From Bacillus nakamurai (GTDB lineage Bacteria > Bacillota > Bacilli > Bacillales > Bacillaceae): a DNA stretch of 64,000 nt. Positions within the stretch are counted from its first letter, which is position 1. Each line of letters starts with the position of its first letter. Below the pieces are notes generated by a model. That model made no database searches and was not told the DNA's origin. It was given only the letters and a program-made list of their open reading frames with translations. This document shows, one piece after another, positions 44,153 to 54,147 of the stretch. The stretch spans positions 1 through 64,000 of the forward strand of contig NZ_LSAZ01000045.1 of NCBI RefSeq assembly GCF_001584325.1, given 5' to 3'. The translations under genes and the position numbers were made by a program.

Positions 44153-45040
44153 TTAAGCAGTATGTTTTACAGCGCTTCCTTGTCTTTGCAACAGTAAAAA
44201 GAAAAAGACGCCGCACAGAACGAGCACGCCTCCCGCCATTTGAATGGCGGTTACACGCTCCCCCAGCAGAAGCACGGCAAATATCGTCGCGCCGACCGGT
44301 TCACCGAGAATGCTCATTGAAATGGAGGTCGCGTTCACAAAGTTCAAGAGCCAATTGTTAATGACATGCGACATCGTCGGGATGACGGCCAGCAGTAAAA
44401 AGATGCCCCACTCTCTCGCAGCATAACCGCTAAATGGGGCGGACACGCATACGTTATAGATCACCAGAAAAAAGCCGGCAAAGGCGAAAACACAAAAACT
44501 GTACACCCAGTGTGACACCTTTTTGACCGCCTGCTGGCCGATTAACAAATAACAAACAACGGCAATCACGCTGAAAAATGAGAGCGCGTCACCTAAAATC
44601 GCCGCCCGGCTGTGCCCGAGATCGCCCCAGCCGATCATGGCGGCGCCGATGACGGCCAAACACATAATCAAAAGGGCGCGCCCGCTCGATTTTTCTCTAT
44701 AGATGAGGTATCCCCCGAGAAGGGATATCATCGGCTGCAAAGCGAGAATAACCGTCGAGCTGGCAACGGTTGTCAGCTTTAATGACCCGAACCACAGCAC
44801 AAAGTGCAAACCGAGGAAAAAGCCCGACACCCCTAAAAGCGCCCACTCTCTCACACGGATGCCCAAAAACTCAGCCCGCTTTTTTGCGACAAACGGAAGC
44901 ATCAAAACAGCGGCAAAAACCATACGGTACATGCTCAACACTGACGCAGGCGCCCCCGACCATTTCACGATAATTGCGGAAAAAGATATAGCGATGATGG
45001 AAATCACAAGCGGAAGCCCGATGGATCTCCTTTTTTCCAT
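44153..45040 (-). CDS. EamA-family drug/metabolite transporter
   Basis: A 295-aa protein with ten membrane helices in two EamA repeats (about 10-135 and 150-285). Landmarks are FSAIIVKWSGAPASVLSMYRM, TTVASSTVILALQPM, and ISMSILGEPVGATIFAVLLLGE, the typical second-repeat signature. Transported substrate unknown. The ATG at 45040 is preferred since the upstream ATG (45052) touches the AAAGG site. It has no counterpart at this spot in B. subtilis that I recall, so it may be an insertion; it resembles YcxC-type proteins. Confidence 0.85.
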   Translation of the reverse strand: MEKRRSIGLPLVISIIAISFSAIIVKWSGAPASVLSMYRMVFAAVLMLPFVAKKRAEFLGIRVREWALLGVSGFFLGLHFVLWFGSLKLTTVASSTVILALQPMISLLGGYLIYREKSSGRALLIMCLAVIGAAMIGWGDLGHSRAAILGDALSFFSVIAVVCYLLIGQQAVKKVSHWVYSFCVFAFAGFFLVIYNVCVSAPFSGYAAREWGIFLLLAVIPTMSHVINNWLLNFVNATSISMSILGEPVGATIFAVLLLGERVTAIQMAGGVLVLCGVFFFLLLQRQGSAVKHTA

Positions 45041-45152
45041 GTCCTGTTTCATCCTTTACCACCCTTGTCTTAATATTCAGAAAACACATACCAGAAATAT
45101 ACTACGGACGCATACAAGGCGCAATACGTTTTTTTGTCCGGCCTAAAGCATC

Positions 45153-45184
45153 AAAAAAGCCCCGCTCCAAGCGGGGCTTTCCTT
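45153..45184. terminator. terminator of gabTD
   Basis: AAAGCCCCGCT pairs with AGCGGGGCTTT around CCA, preceded by an A-run that gives U residues on the minus strand, nine bases after the gabD stop. Confidence 0.88.
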
Positions 45185-45192
45185 TTCGGATA

Positions 45193-46578
45193 TTAAAGTC
45201 CGATAGACATATATTTCGTTTCAAGGTAAGGCTCGATTCCTTCTGTACCGCCTTCACGGCCGATGCCGCTTTCTTTCATTCCGCCAAACGGCGCTTGAAC
45301 TGCGGACGGGCCGCCGTCGTTCCAGCCGATAATACCGTATTCAAGGTGTTCTGAAATATAGATGCCGCGGCGGTAATTTTCTGTGAAGAAATAAGCCGCA
45401 AGCCCGAACGGCGTATCGTTCGCAAGCTTGATCGCTTCATCAATGTCAGAGAAAGTAACGATCGGCGCAACCGGGCCGAATGTTTCTTCATGCATAATGT
45501 TCATGGTCGTATCCACGTCTGCCAGCACAGTCGGCGTCACGAAATAGCAGCCTTTCTCATCGTTTTGGTCATACGTTCCGCCGGTCAGCACTTTTGCGCC
45601 TTTTTCGACGGCATCATTGATTTGGCCGACGATTTTGTCAAAGCCTTTTTTGTTAATGACCGGGCCGACGTTTACGCCTTCCTCAAGGCCGTTGCCGACT
45701 TTGAGCTTCGCCGCCTCTTCACTCAGTTTTTTCGCAAACTCATCCTTAATGGACTCGTGAACGATTAAACGGTTCGCGCAGACGCACGTTTGGCCGGCGT
45801 TTCTGAATTTAGAAGCCATGGTTTGTTTTACCGCGAGATCAAGATCGGCGTCCTCGTCCACGATCAGCGGCGCATGTCCGCCAAGCTCCATAGACATGTG
45901 TTTTACCGTATCGGCGCTGTTTTTCATTAAGATTTTGCCGACCGGCGTTGAACCGGTAAATGTAATTTTGCGGATTTTCGGGCTGCTGGTAAAGACGTTT
46001 CCAATCTCTGCTCCGTCTCCTATCACCACTTGCAGCACGTCCTTCGGAATACCCGCTTCATAAGCAAGACGCGCGAGGGCGTAAGCAGACAGCGGCGTAT
46101 CCTCCGCCGGTTTGATGATGAACGTACATCCTGCCGCCAAAGCCGGCGCTGCTTTTCTTGTGATCATCGCATTCGGGAAATTCCAAGGCGTAATCGCCGC
46201 AACCGGGCCGACCGCCTGGCGCGTGACAACAATCCGTTTGCCCGCCGCCGCAGGAACCGTTCTGCCGTAAATCCGTTTCGCTTCTTCCGCAAACCATTCG
46301 ATGTAGCCTGCTCCGTATAATACCTCGCCGACCGCCTCTTGATATGGTTTACCGTTTTCCTTCGTAATTAATTCCGCAAGTTCTTCTTTATGTTCAACAA
46401 TCAGCTCATACCATTTTCGTAAAAGTGACGCACGTTCTCCCGCTGATGTTTTAGACCATGATTGAAACGCTTGATGTGAACGTTCAATCGCTTCTTCAAC
46501 TTCCTGAGCCGTTTGCTGAGGGATGCTTTCGATCGCCTCTCCCGTTGCCGGATTATAAACCGTTAATTGTTCTGGCAT
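45193..46578 (-). CDS. gabD: succinate-semialdehyde dehydrogenase
   Basis: A 461-aa aldehyde dehydrogenase that oxidises succinate semialdehyde to succinate with NAD(P), completing GABA breakdown. Motifs: TPWNFPNAM, the NAD loop FTGSTPVGK, catalytic Glu in MELGGHAPL and catalytic Cys in GQTCVCANR, then EETFGPVAP. The ATG at 46578 has AAAGGA at proper spacing; one at 46587 overlaps it. It follows gabT by 75 nt. Confidence 0.95.
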   Translation of the reverse strand: MPEQLTVYNPATGEAIESIPQQTAQEVEEAIERSHQAFQSWSKTSAGERASLLRKWYELIVEHKEELAELITKENGKPYQEAVGEVLYGAGYIEWFAEEAKRIYGRTVPAAAGKRIVVTRQAVGPVAAITPWNFPNAMITRKAAPALAAGCTFIIKPAEDTPLSAYALARLAYEAGIPKDVLQVVIGDGAEIGNVFTSSPKIRKITFTGSTPVGKILMKNSADTVKHMSMELGGHAPLIVDEDADLDLAVKQTMASKFRNAGQTCVCANRLIVHESIKDEFAKKLSEEAAKLKVGNGLEEGVNVGPVINKKGFDKIVGQINDAVEKGAKVLTGGTYDQNDEKGCYFVTPTVLADVDTTMNIMHEETFGPVAPIVTFSDIDEAIKLANDTPFGLAAYFFTENYRRGIYISEHLEYGIIGWNDGGPSAVQAPFGGMKESGIGREGGTEGIEPYLETKYMSIGL

Positions 46579-46653
46579 ATTGAACATTCCTTTCTCTGCT
46601 ATGTGATACTTCTCATGATAGCAGACTCATCCTTGAGGTTTCCAACAATGAGC

Positions 46654-47961
46654 TTACAGAGCTGCTTCGATAATCGCAAGGCCTTCTGCGAGCTGCTCAT
46701 CCGTCATCACAAGCGGCGTCAGAAATCTGATAATGTTGCCGTTGATTCCCGCTGTTAAAAGAAGCAGCCCGTTTTCGTTGACCGTTTTGGCGATAGCCGC
46801 GGCTTTTGCTTTATCAGGTTCACGCGTATCAGGGTCTTTGACGATTTCAACGGCGGCCATCGCCCCAAGTCTGCGCACCTCTCCGATAAAGGCGTGGTCT
46901 TTTTTCCATTCAAGCGCCTGATCTTCAATGATCTGCCCGATTTCCTCAGACCGCTGATTAAGGCCTTCTTCTTCAATAATATCAAGTACGGCGAGCGCAG
47001 CCGCACAGCCGAGAGGGCTTCCCGCATACGTTCCGCCCAGCTCGCCCGGCGCCGCTGCATCGAGCATTTCCGCACGGCCGATGACTCCGCTGAGCGGCAG
47101 TCCGGCAGCAAGCGACTTGGAAACGGTAATTAAATCAGGAACGGCTCCGAAATGTTCGATCGCAAAGTACGCGCCCGTTCTGGCAAAGCCGGTCTGTATT
47201 TCATCCGCCACAAACACAATGCCGTGTTTCTTACAGAAATCAGCGACGTGCTGAACGAAACGTTTTGAAGGAATAATGAAGCCGCCTTCTCCCTGAACAG
47301 GCTCCATCACGACACAAGCGACAGTTTCCGGAGCGGCTGAAGCAATAAAGAAATCATCAAATGCGTTTATGATAAAGTCATCGTATTGCTCATTGCTCAT
47401 CCCGGCGGGTTTTTGATAATAGTAAGGAAACGGCGCCTGATAAACCTCTGAGGCAAACGGGCCGAAGCCGAATTTATAGGGCTTTACCTTGCTCGTCATG
47501 CTCATCGTCATATTGGTGCGGCCGTGAAATCCCCGTGTGAAGGAGACGACGCCTTGGCGTTTCGTATATTTTCTAGCGATTTTCACGGCGTTTTCAACCG
47601 CTTCCGCTCCTGAGTTCAGGAAGATCGCTTTTTTGTCATGATCCCCCGGCGCAAGGCCGCAAAGCTTTTCGGCTAATTCAATATAAGACGGATACATCAT
47701 GACGTTAAAGCCGGGATGAATCAGGTCCTCGGCCTGCTTCTTCACGGCCTCAACCACCTTCGGATGGGAATGGCCGACATTTAACGTTCCGATCGCTCCC
47801 GCAAAATCAATGAATCTTCTGCCGTCCAAGTCATATAATAGCGCCCCTTCTCCTTTTACCGCCATGCTGCGATTTCCGTTGCCGACGCCGTTTGATACGA
47901 ATTGATCCCGTTTTTCCTGCCACTGGGCTGTCGTTCTTCCCGATGCTGTTGTTTGACTCAT
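46654..47961 (-). CDS. gabT: 4-aminobutyrate aminotransferase
   Basis: A 435-aa class III PLP aminotransferase transferring the amino group of GABA to 2-oxoglutarate. Features: NSGAEAVENAVKIAR (phosphate-binding), FTRGFHGRTNMTM, VADEIQTGFARTG with the PLP Asp, and the Schiff-base Lys in TVSKSLAAGLPLSG. It starts the gabT-gabD operon and is transcribed divergently from gabR. Confidence 0.95.
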   Translation of the reverse strand: MSQTTASGRTTAQWQEKRDQFVSNGVGNGNRSMAVKGEGALLYDLDGRRFIDFAGAIGTLNVGHSHPKVVEAVKKQAEDLIHPGFNVMMYPSYIELAEKLCGLAPGDHDKKAIFLNSGAEAVENAVKIARKYTKRQGVVSFTRGFHGRTNMTMSMTSKVKPYKFGFGPFASEVYQAPFPYYYQKPAGMSNEQYDDFIINAFDDFFIASAAPETVACVVMEPVQGEGGFIIPSKRFVQHVADFCKKHGIVFVADEIQTGFARTGAYFAIEHFGAVPDLITVSKSLAAGLPLSGVIGRAEMLDAAAPGELGGTYAGSPLGCAAALAVLDIIEEEGLNQRSEEIGQIIEDQALEWKKDHAFIGEVRRLGAMAAVEIVKDPDTREPDKAKAAAIAKTVNENGLLLLTAGINGNIIRFLTPLVMTDEQLAEGLAIIEAAL

Positions 47962-48008
47962 ATGATTTCATCCCCCTGCATTGTTTTCTTATCATTCTGA
48001 CTTCTTTT

Positions 48009-48049
48009 TGGTATGATGAAAAGTACCAATTTTAATTTTTTCATGGTAT
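48009..48049. promoter_or_regulatory. GabR binding site between gabT and gabR
   Basis: Two direct ATACCA copies on the minus strand (48049-48044 and 48014-48009) are 35 bp apart start to start, with an inverted TACCA (48024-48028) between. B. subtilis GabR is known to bind two ATACCA direct repeats about 34 bp apart. Confidence 0.75.
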
Positions 48050-48056
48050 CAGATGA

Positions 48057-49485
<1,429 letters not shown>

Positions 49486-49487
<2 letters not shown>

Positions 49488-49511
49488 AAAAACCCCGGGC
49501 TTCGGGGACTG
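49486..49511 (-). terminator. terminator of yczG
   Basis: CCCCG pairs with CGGGG around a short loop (49494-49508); the minus strand continues with seven U residues. It overlaps the gabR stop. Confidence 0.65.
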
Positions 49512-49513
49512 GT

Positions 49514-49828
49514 TTACCAGCGGGTTGGATCTATTTGCAGCACCGCTTCCAGCAAGCCTGGAAACGCCTCTTGTAAATCATCTTTACGAAGGGAATAATA
49601 GCGATGCTTCCCGTCTATACGCACTTGGGCGATTCCCGCTTCCCTCAGCACTTTGAAGTGATGGGACAGCGTCGATTTCGCCACCTGGATATCAGCGCAT
49701 GTGCTGCACGTTTTTTCTGTAGTTTCAGCCAATTGCTTGACCAGCTCTAAGCGGAGCGGATCACTGAGGGCATGAAGAACTTTTGTCAGCTGCAAATGAT
49801 TGGTTTCAGGATGGTTTGGAATGTTCAT
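49514..49828 (-). CDS. yczG: ArsR-family regulator YczG
   Basis: A 104-aa winged-helix repressor: [16 protein letters not shown], then [25 protein letters not shown] and the wing [11 protein letters not shown]. The CxxC in EKTCSTC could sense thiols or metal, but the pair is not the classical ELCVCDL motif. It is divergent from ycnE; a perfect palindrome between them (49916-49937) is its likely operator. Confidence 0.88.
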   Translation of the reverse strand: MNIPNHPETNHLQLTKVLHALSDPLRLELVKQLAETTEKTCSTCADIQVAKSTLSHHFKVLREAGIAQVRIDGKHRYYSLRKDDLQEAFPGLLEAVLQIDPTRW

Positions 49829-49915
49829 GAGTCAAATGTAACACATATCAGCGGCTGGTGACAATTTAGGCAGGAGGTTTTTTTCTTTGCCTTGCGCCGT
49901 TAAACATGTTACAGT

Positions 49916-49937
49916 TAGTTCGATAACATTCGAACTA
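49916..49937. promoter_or_regulatory. palindromic operator between yczG and ycnE
   Basis: TAGTTCGA-TAACAT-TCGAACTA, a perfect 8-bp inverted repeat with a 6-base centre, 31 nt before the ycnE start. Its position next to an ArsR-type gene makes YczG the likely ligand. Confidence 0.6.
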
Positions 49938-49968
49938 TAACAAATAAACCCAATCAGGAGGGATTGTC

Positions 49969-50256
49969 ATGATCGTCTTACAAGCTTACATGAAAGTAAA
50001 ACCCGAAAAACGCGAGGAATTTTTAGGAGAGGCTCAATCGCTTGTTCAGCATTCACGCGCAGAAGAAGGAAATGTGCAGTACGATTTGTTTGAAAAAATC
50101 GGTGAAGAGAATACATTCGTCATGCTTGAACAATGGAAAGATGAAGAAGCAATGAAATTTCATAACGCAACAGATCATTTCCAAGGATTCGTCGCAAAAG
50201 GCAAAGAACTGCTGAACGCTCCGCTTGATGTCGTTCGCACAGAGCTGGCGGAATAA
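49969..50256 (+). CDS. ycnE: antibiotic biosynthesis monooxygenase-family protein YcnE
   Basis: A 95-aa dimeric ferredoxin-like alpha/beta barrel protein. Landmarks: VLQAYMKVKPEKREEFLG, EEGNVQYDLFE, TFVMLEQWKDEEAM and a His in MKFHNATDHF. Relatives are cofactor-free quinol monooxygenases. CAGGAGGG precedes the ATG. Paired with ycnD, a flavin reductase, on the same strand 16 nt downstream; both may serve quinone or xenobiotic turnover under YczG (inference). Confidence 0.92.
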   Translation: MIVLQAYMKVKPEKREEFLGEAQSLVQHSRAEEGNVQYDLFEKIGEENTFVMLEQWKDEEAMKFHNATDHFQGFVAKGKELLNAPLDVVRTELAE

Positions 50257-50272
50257 CGAAAGGATGGCTGAC

Positions 50273-51019
50273 ATGAACGAAGTGCTTCAATTATTAACAG
50301 ATCACCGATCCATACGGAGTTACACGGATGAACCGGTTACCGAAGAAGAGCTCGACCTGATCATCCAAGCCGCACAGGCTGCGCCGACTTCCATTAACGG
50401 CCAGCAGTTTACAGTGATCGCGGTGCGGGATAAAGAAAGAAAAAAGAAAATCTCCGAATTGGCCGGCGGACAGCCGTGGATTGACCAAGCGCCTGTTTTC
50501 CTTTTATTCTGCGCTGATTTTAACCGCGCCAAAATTGCGCTTGAAGAATATAATGATACACCGCTTGAAATTACGAACGGATTAGAGTCCGTTCTTGTCG
50601 GCGCTGTAGATGTCGGCATCGCGCTCGGAACGGCAACCGCTGCGGCGGAATCAATGGGCCTCGGCACTGTGCCGATCGGCGCCGTGCGCGGCAAGCCGGA
50701 CGAACTGATTGAATTGCTGAAGCTTCCGAAATACGTTTTCCCTGTCTCAGGCCTTGTCGTCGGCCGCCCGGCAGACCGTTCTGCGAAAAAACCGCGTCTG
50801 CCGCAAGCAGCAATACTGCATCAGGAAACGTACCAAGAGGAAGACTTAAGAACACATATTGAAGCCTATGACAAGCAAATGTCCGAGTACATGAAGCAGC
50901 GCACCAACGGACAAGAAACAAGAAACTGGTCACAAGGCATCACAGCCTACTATAAACAGGTTTATTATCCGCACATTCGCGAAATGCTTGAGAAGCAAGG
51001 ATTTAAGACGGATAAATAA
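50273..51019 (+). CDS. ycnD: FMN-containing NADPH nitro/flavin reductase YcnD (NfrA2)
   Basis: A 248-aa nitroreductase-fold enzyme reducing flavins and nitro compounds with NADPH. FMN-binding residues are in DHRSIRSYTD (N-terminus), AAPTSINGQQ and LGTVPIGAVRG; the C-terminal NWSQGITAYYKQVYYP is typical of the NfrA group. The ATG at 50273 follows AAAGGA at eight bases; the longer frame begins inside ycnE. Confidence 0.93.
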   Translation: MNEVLQLLTDHRSIRSYTDEPVTEEELDLIIQAAQAAPTSINGQQFTVIAVRDKERKKKISELAGGQPWIDQAPVFLLFCADFNRAKIALEEYNDTPLEITNGLESVLVGAVDVGIALGTATAAAESMGLGTVPIGAVRGKPDELIELLKLPKYVFPVSGLVVGRPADRSAKKPRLPQAAILHQETYQEEDLRTHIEAYDKQMSEYMKQRTNGQETRNWSQGITAYYKQVYYPHIREMLEKQGFKTDK

Positions 51020-51027
51020 GATATCAG

Positions 51028-51060
51028 CCTGCCGGAAAAACTCCGGCAGGTTTTTTCTTT
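51028..51060 (+). terminator. terminator of ycnED
   Basis: CCTGCCGG (51028-51035) pairs with CCGGCAGG (51043-51050), followed by TTTTTTCTTTT. Confidence 0.9.
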
Positions 51061-51076
51061 TTATGAAGCAAAAGCG

Positions 51077-51146
51077 TTGACACCTATCGAATGCATTTGT
51101 TAATATTTTCATCATATACTCATTGGTTTTTTGTAAACCAATGAGT
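51077..51146 (+). promoter_or_regulatory. orphan promoter plus perfect 12-bp palindrome
   Basis: A consensus TTGACA (51077-51082) and TAATAT (51101-51106), 18 nt apart, precede ACTCATTGGTTT-N5-AAACCAATGAGT (51118-51146). This is the layout of a TetR-type operator at about +5. In B. subtilis the TetR gene ycnC would follow; here no regulator gene is left and only a ycnB stub comes next. The hairpin could alternatively be read as a weak terminator. Confidence 0.55.
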
Positions 51147-51160
51147 TTTCTATTGTTGCG

Positions 51161-51424
51161 CTGCCGCGTCACTTAATCCCGCACGGAACGGCCATGAACA
51201 ATACCGTCCGTCAAGTCGGAGGCTCTATCGGAACGGCGCTGCTCGTATCCGTGATGAGCAACCAGGCGGCGCACGCAGATGCACATAGCCCGGCAAACGC
51301 CGCCCTTCACGGCATGAATGCCGCGTTTATCGTCGCCGCATGCATCGCGCTGGCAGGCTTCCTGTTATCCTTCACCTTGAAGAAAAAACCGCGTCCCCCC
51401 AAGCAGCAGGCGGTCACGCGGTAA
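51161..51424 (+). pseudogene. ycnB: 3' remnant of the MFS exporter gene ycnB
   Basis: The frame encodes only the last 88 residues of a DHA2-family (EmrB-like) 14-helix exporter: LPRHLIPHGTAMNNTVRQVGG, the conserved segment before the final two helices, then a helix (AAFIVAACIALAGFLLSFTL) and a basic tail. Homology starts abruptly near 51161, so the first 380 or so codons and the upstream ycnC appear deleted. An ATG at 51194 lacks a ribosome site. Non-functional. Confidence 0.8.
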
Positions 51425-51443
51425 TGATTCATTAAAAACAAAG

Positions 51444-51475
51444 AACCCGATCACAGGTGTGATCGGGTTTTTTTT
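51444..51475. terminator. bidirectional terminator between the ycnB remnant and yclQ
   Basis: A 12-bp stem AACCCGATCACA/TGTGATCGGGTT (51444-51455 with 51458-51469), followed by T7 on the plus strand. Confidence 0.9.
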
Positions 51476-52427
51476 ACTTCTCAATTCCGTCTTTTACTTC
51501 TTTCACCATTTGCGCCATGGATTCAAGTCCGCCGCCGGATAAATACCAGACAGCTGAGTCAAGATACACGACATGGTTGTTTTTCACCGCGTTGACGGAT
51601 TTTACATAATCGTTTTCAACCACTTGTTTTGTCGAAGAGGTTGTGCCGATCGCGGTTCCGCGGTCAACGACAAACATGTAATCAGGATTTGTTTTGGCGA
51701 TGTATTCATATGAAATGCTTTGTCCGTGCAATGAGGCTTCAATATTCTTGTCAGCCGGTTTGACGCCGAATACGTCATGAATGAAGCCGTATCTTGATTT
51801 AGATCCGAACGCGCTGATTTTGCCGTCGTTCGCCATCACAACCAAGCCGTTTTTATTCATTTTGCTTGTTTTTTTCTTCAGATCAGCAATGGATTGATCG
51901 ATTTTCGCAAGCTTATCCTTCACTTCATTTTCTTTATTAAAGATTTTGCCGATGACGTTTGTGTTGTGTTTGAACGTGTCGACGTAGTTTGTATAGTTAT
52001 CATCAAGGTAAAGCGTCGGTGCGATTTTTGAAAACTCTTTATAAGAATCAGATTGTCTGTGAGCTATAATGATTAAATCGGGATCAAGGTCTGCGACTTT
52101 TTCAAAATCCGGTTCTTTTAAACTTCCGGTATTGGCGTATTTATCATTTTTGTATTTAGATAAGTATTTTGGCAGGCTTTGTTTCGGCAGCCCCGCTACA
52201 TGGTCCTGTAAACCGAGTTCGTCCATTGTGTCAAGCATTCCGAGGTTGAACACAACAACCTTTTTCGGATTCTTCGGCACGTTGACTCCTTCTTTGTTCA
52301 GGTCATCCTTAATCGTGATTGTATCTTTTTTTGATTTGCCGGACGTTTTGTCCGCACTTCCGTTTCCGCACGCAGAAACAACGAATACCGTTACCAGCGC
52401 AATAAATAGCAATGCGAATTTTTTCAT
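51474..52427 (-). CDS. yclQ: petrobactin-binding lipoprotein YclQ
   Basis: A 317-aa siderophore-binding lipoprotein of ABC transporters. Lipobox VVSAC (Cys20); FepB-like fold with VVFNLGMLDTMDELGL, DPDLIIIAHRQSDSY and YLSGGGLESMAQMV. It captures Fe-petrobactin, and its precursor with protocatechuate, outside the cell, as shown for B. subtilis. The ATG at 52427 has GGGGTG upstream. Last gene of yclNOPQ, 20 nt after yclP. Confidence 0.94.
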   Translation of the reverse strand: MKKFALLFIALVTVFVVSACGNGSADKTSGKSKKDTITIKDDLNKEGVNVPKNPKKVVVFNLGMLDTMDELGLQDHVAGLPKQSLPKYLSKYKNDKYANTGSLKEPDFEKVADLDPDLIIIAHRQSDSYKEFSKIAPTLYLDDNYTNYVDTFKHNTNVIGKIFNKENEVKDKLAKIDQSIADLKKKTSKMNKNGLVVMANDGKISAFGSKSRYGFIHDVFGVKPADKNIEASLHGQSISYEYIAKTNPDYMFVVDRGTAIGTTSSTKQVVENDYVKSVNAVKNNHVVYLDSAVWYLSGGGLESMAQMVKEVKDGIEK

Positions 52428-52447
52428 GATTTTCACCCCATCTGTTA

Positions 52448-53206
52448 TTAAGAAAAGTAAACACCGATCCGCTGACTGTCAATCTCTTGAATCGGAATGG
52501 TCATATCATAAATCTCTTCAAGCACGGAGGTCTCAATGATCTCCTCAGCAGGCCCTTCTTTTACGACACGGCCGTTTTTTAAAGCAACGATATGGTCTGA
52601 ATATACTGATGCGAAGTTGATATCGTGAATCACTACGACGACCGTTTTTCCAAAGTCCTTCACAAGCCGCTTCAAAAGCTTCATCATTTCAACTGAATGC
52701 TTCATATCTAAATTGTTCAGCGGCTCATCGAGAAAAATGTAGTCCGTATCCTGGGCGATGATCATCGCGATAAACGCCCTTTGGCACTGTCCGCCGCTCA
52801 GCTGGTCGAGGTATTTATCCTGAATGTCGGCAAGCTTCATATAATCGATGGCTTGGTTAATGTGCGTCCAATCTTCAGCCGTCAGCTTCCCCTGCGAATA
52901 AGGAAAACGGCCGAAGCTGACTAAGTCTTTAATGGTCAGCCGGATATTAATTTGGTTCGCCTGCTTCAGGATGCTGATTTTTTTCGCCAGCTCATTGCTT
53001 TTGCACGATCCGATCTCTTGACCGTCGACGGTGATTTCTCCCGAATCCGTCTTAATCAGCCGGCTCATGATAGACAGCAGCGTGCTTTTGCCGGCGCCGT
53101 TAGGACCGATAAACGAGGTGAGCCTGCCCTTTTGTATCGCCAAAGACGTTTTTTCAAGGACAACCTTCCCTCCGTATTGTTTGCTTACATTTTTGACCTC
53201 TACCAT
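52448..53206 (-). CDS. yclP: petrobactin ABC transporter ATP-binding protein YclP
   Basis: A 252-aa ABC ATPase of the siderophore type. Walker A GPNGAGKST, Q-loop ILKQAN, signature LSGGQCQRAFIA, Walker B DYIFLDEPLNNLD and the H-switch VVVIHDINFA are all intact. It overlaps yclO by 7 nt and energises the YclN-YclO channel. Confidence 0.95.
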   Translation of the reverse strand: MVEVKNVSKQYGGKVVLEKTSLAIQKGRLTSFIGPNGAGKSTLLSIMSRLIKTDSGEITVDGQEIGSCKSNELAKKISILKQANQINIRLTIKDLVSFGRFPYSQGKLTAEDWTHINQAIDYMKLADIQDKYLDQLSGGQCQRAFIAMIIAQDTDYIFLDEPLNNLDMKHSVEMMKLLKRLVKDFGKTVVVVIHDINFASVYSDHIVALKNGRVVKEGPAEEIIETSVLEEIYDMTIPIQEIDSQRIGVYFS

Positions 53207-54147
53207 GATTTATTCTCCTTTAACAGCAAGTAGATAAAATAAATCCCGCCGGCAAAATTAATAATGACGCTCAGCGTCGTGGAAAAGGTGAACACTTTCT
53301 CCACAACGAATTGGCCTCCGATAAGCGCGATCATACTGATCAGGACAGAGCCCGCGATTAAATACGTGTGCTTATACGTTTTCAAAAACTCTCTCGCCAA
53401 ATTGACGACGAGCAGCCCTAAAAACATGATCGGCCCGACAAGCGCCGTTGACACAGAAACAAGGATCGCGACCACAATGAGCATTTGTTTCACCAGCTTA
53501 TCGTACTCGATTCCCAGATTGACGGCGTGCTCCCTTCCCAGCGACAGCACGTCAAAAAACCGCGTAAACCGCCAGACATAGATGCCGGTAAGAAGGAATA
53601 TCAAGCCGGCAAAGCCTAAAAGATCCGTATTGATATTGTTAAAGCTGGCAAACATCTTGTCCTGAACCACCTGAAACTCATTCGGATCAATCAGCATTTG
53701 CATAAACGATGATAAGCTGTTGAACAAAGTACCGAACACGACACCGACAAGAAGAAGGAAAAACACATTCCGCCCTTCCCCTTTAAACATGAGCTGATAC
53801 AGAAGAAGAGATAACAGAACCATCAGCCCGACGGAGATGACGAAGTTTAGATTCTTATTCATCATGACGATATTCATTGATCCGAACAGAAAAACAATGA
53901 CGGTCTGAATGAGCATATACAAGGAATCAAGGCCTAAAATGCCCGGTGTGAGGATGCGGTTATTCGTAATCGTCTGGAAGATCACTGTGGAAAACGCAAT
54001 CGCTCCGCCCGTCAGCATCATGGCGAGCACTTTGGAGCAGCGTCTCGGCAGTGAATATTCCCAATTGCCCAGACCGTAGAACAAAAATAATCCGATACAT
54101 AACATGGCGAGTGCCGCCAGCAGCGTAATTTTTTTATTATGACTCAT
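53200..54147 (-). CDS. yclO: petrobactin ABC transporter permease YclO
   Basis: A 315-aa FecCD-family permease with about eight or nine helices. Recognisable: TGGAIAFSTVIFQTITNNRILTPGILGLDSLY, GREHAVNLGIEYD (ATPase-coupling loop) and GPIMFLGLLVVNLAR. It pairs with YclN. It begins 11 nt inside the yclN 3' end; AGGAG precedes the ATG. Confidence 0.94.
   Translation of the reverse strand: MSHNKKITLLAALAMLCIGLFLFYGLGNWEYSLPRRCSKVLAMMLTGGAIAFSTVIFQTITNNRILTPGILGLDSLYMLIQTVIVFLFGSMNIVMMNKNLNFVISVGLMVLLSLLLYQLMFKGEGRNVFFLLLVGVVFGTLFNSLSSFMQMLIDPNEFQVVQDKMFASFNNINTDLLGFAGLIFLLTGIYVWRFTRFFDVLSLGREHAVNLGIEYDKLVKQMLIVVAILVSVSTALVGPIMFLGLLVVNLAREFLKTYKHTYLIAGSVLISMIALIGGQFVVEKVFTFSTTLSVIINFAGGIYFIYLLLKENKSW

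Noticed and set aside
51118-51146. The palindrome as a simple rho-independent terminator
   Set aside because: The stem is AT-rich, the downstream T-run is short, and a strong terminator for ycnD already lies at 51028-51060; its position after a -10 fits an operator better.
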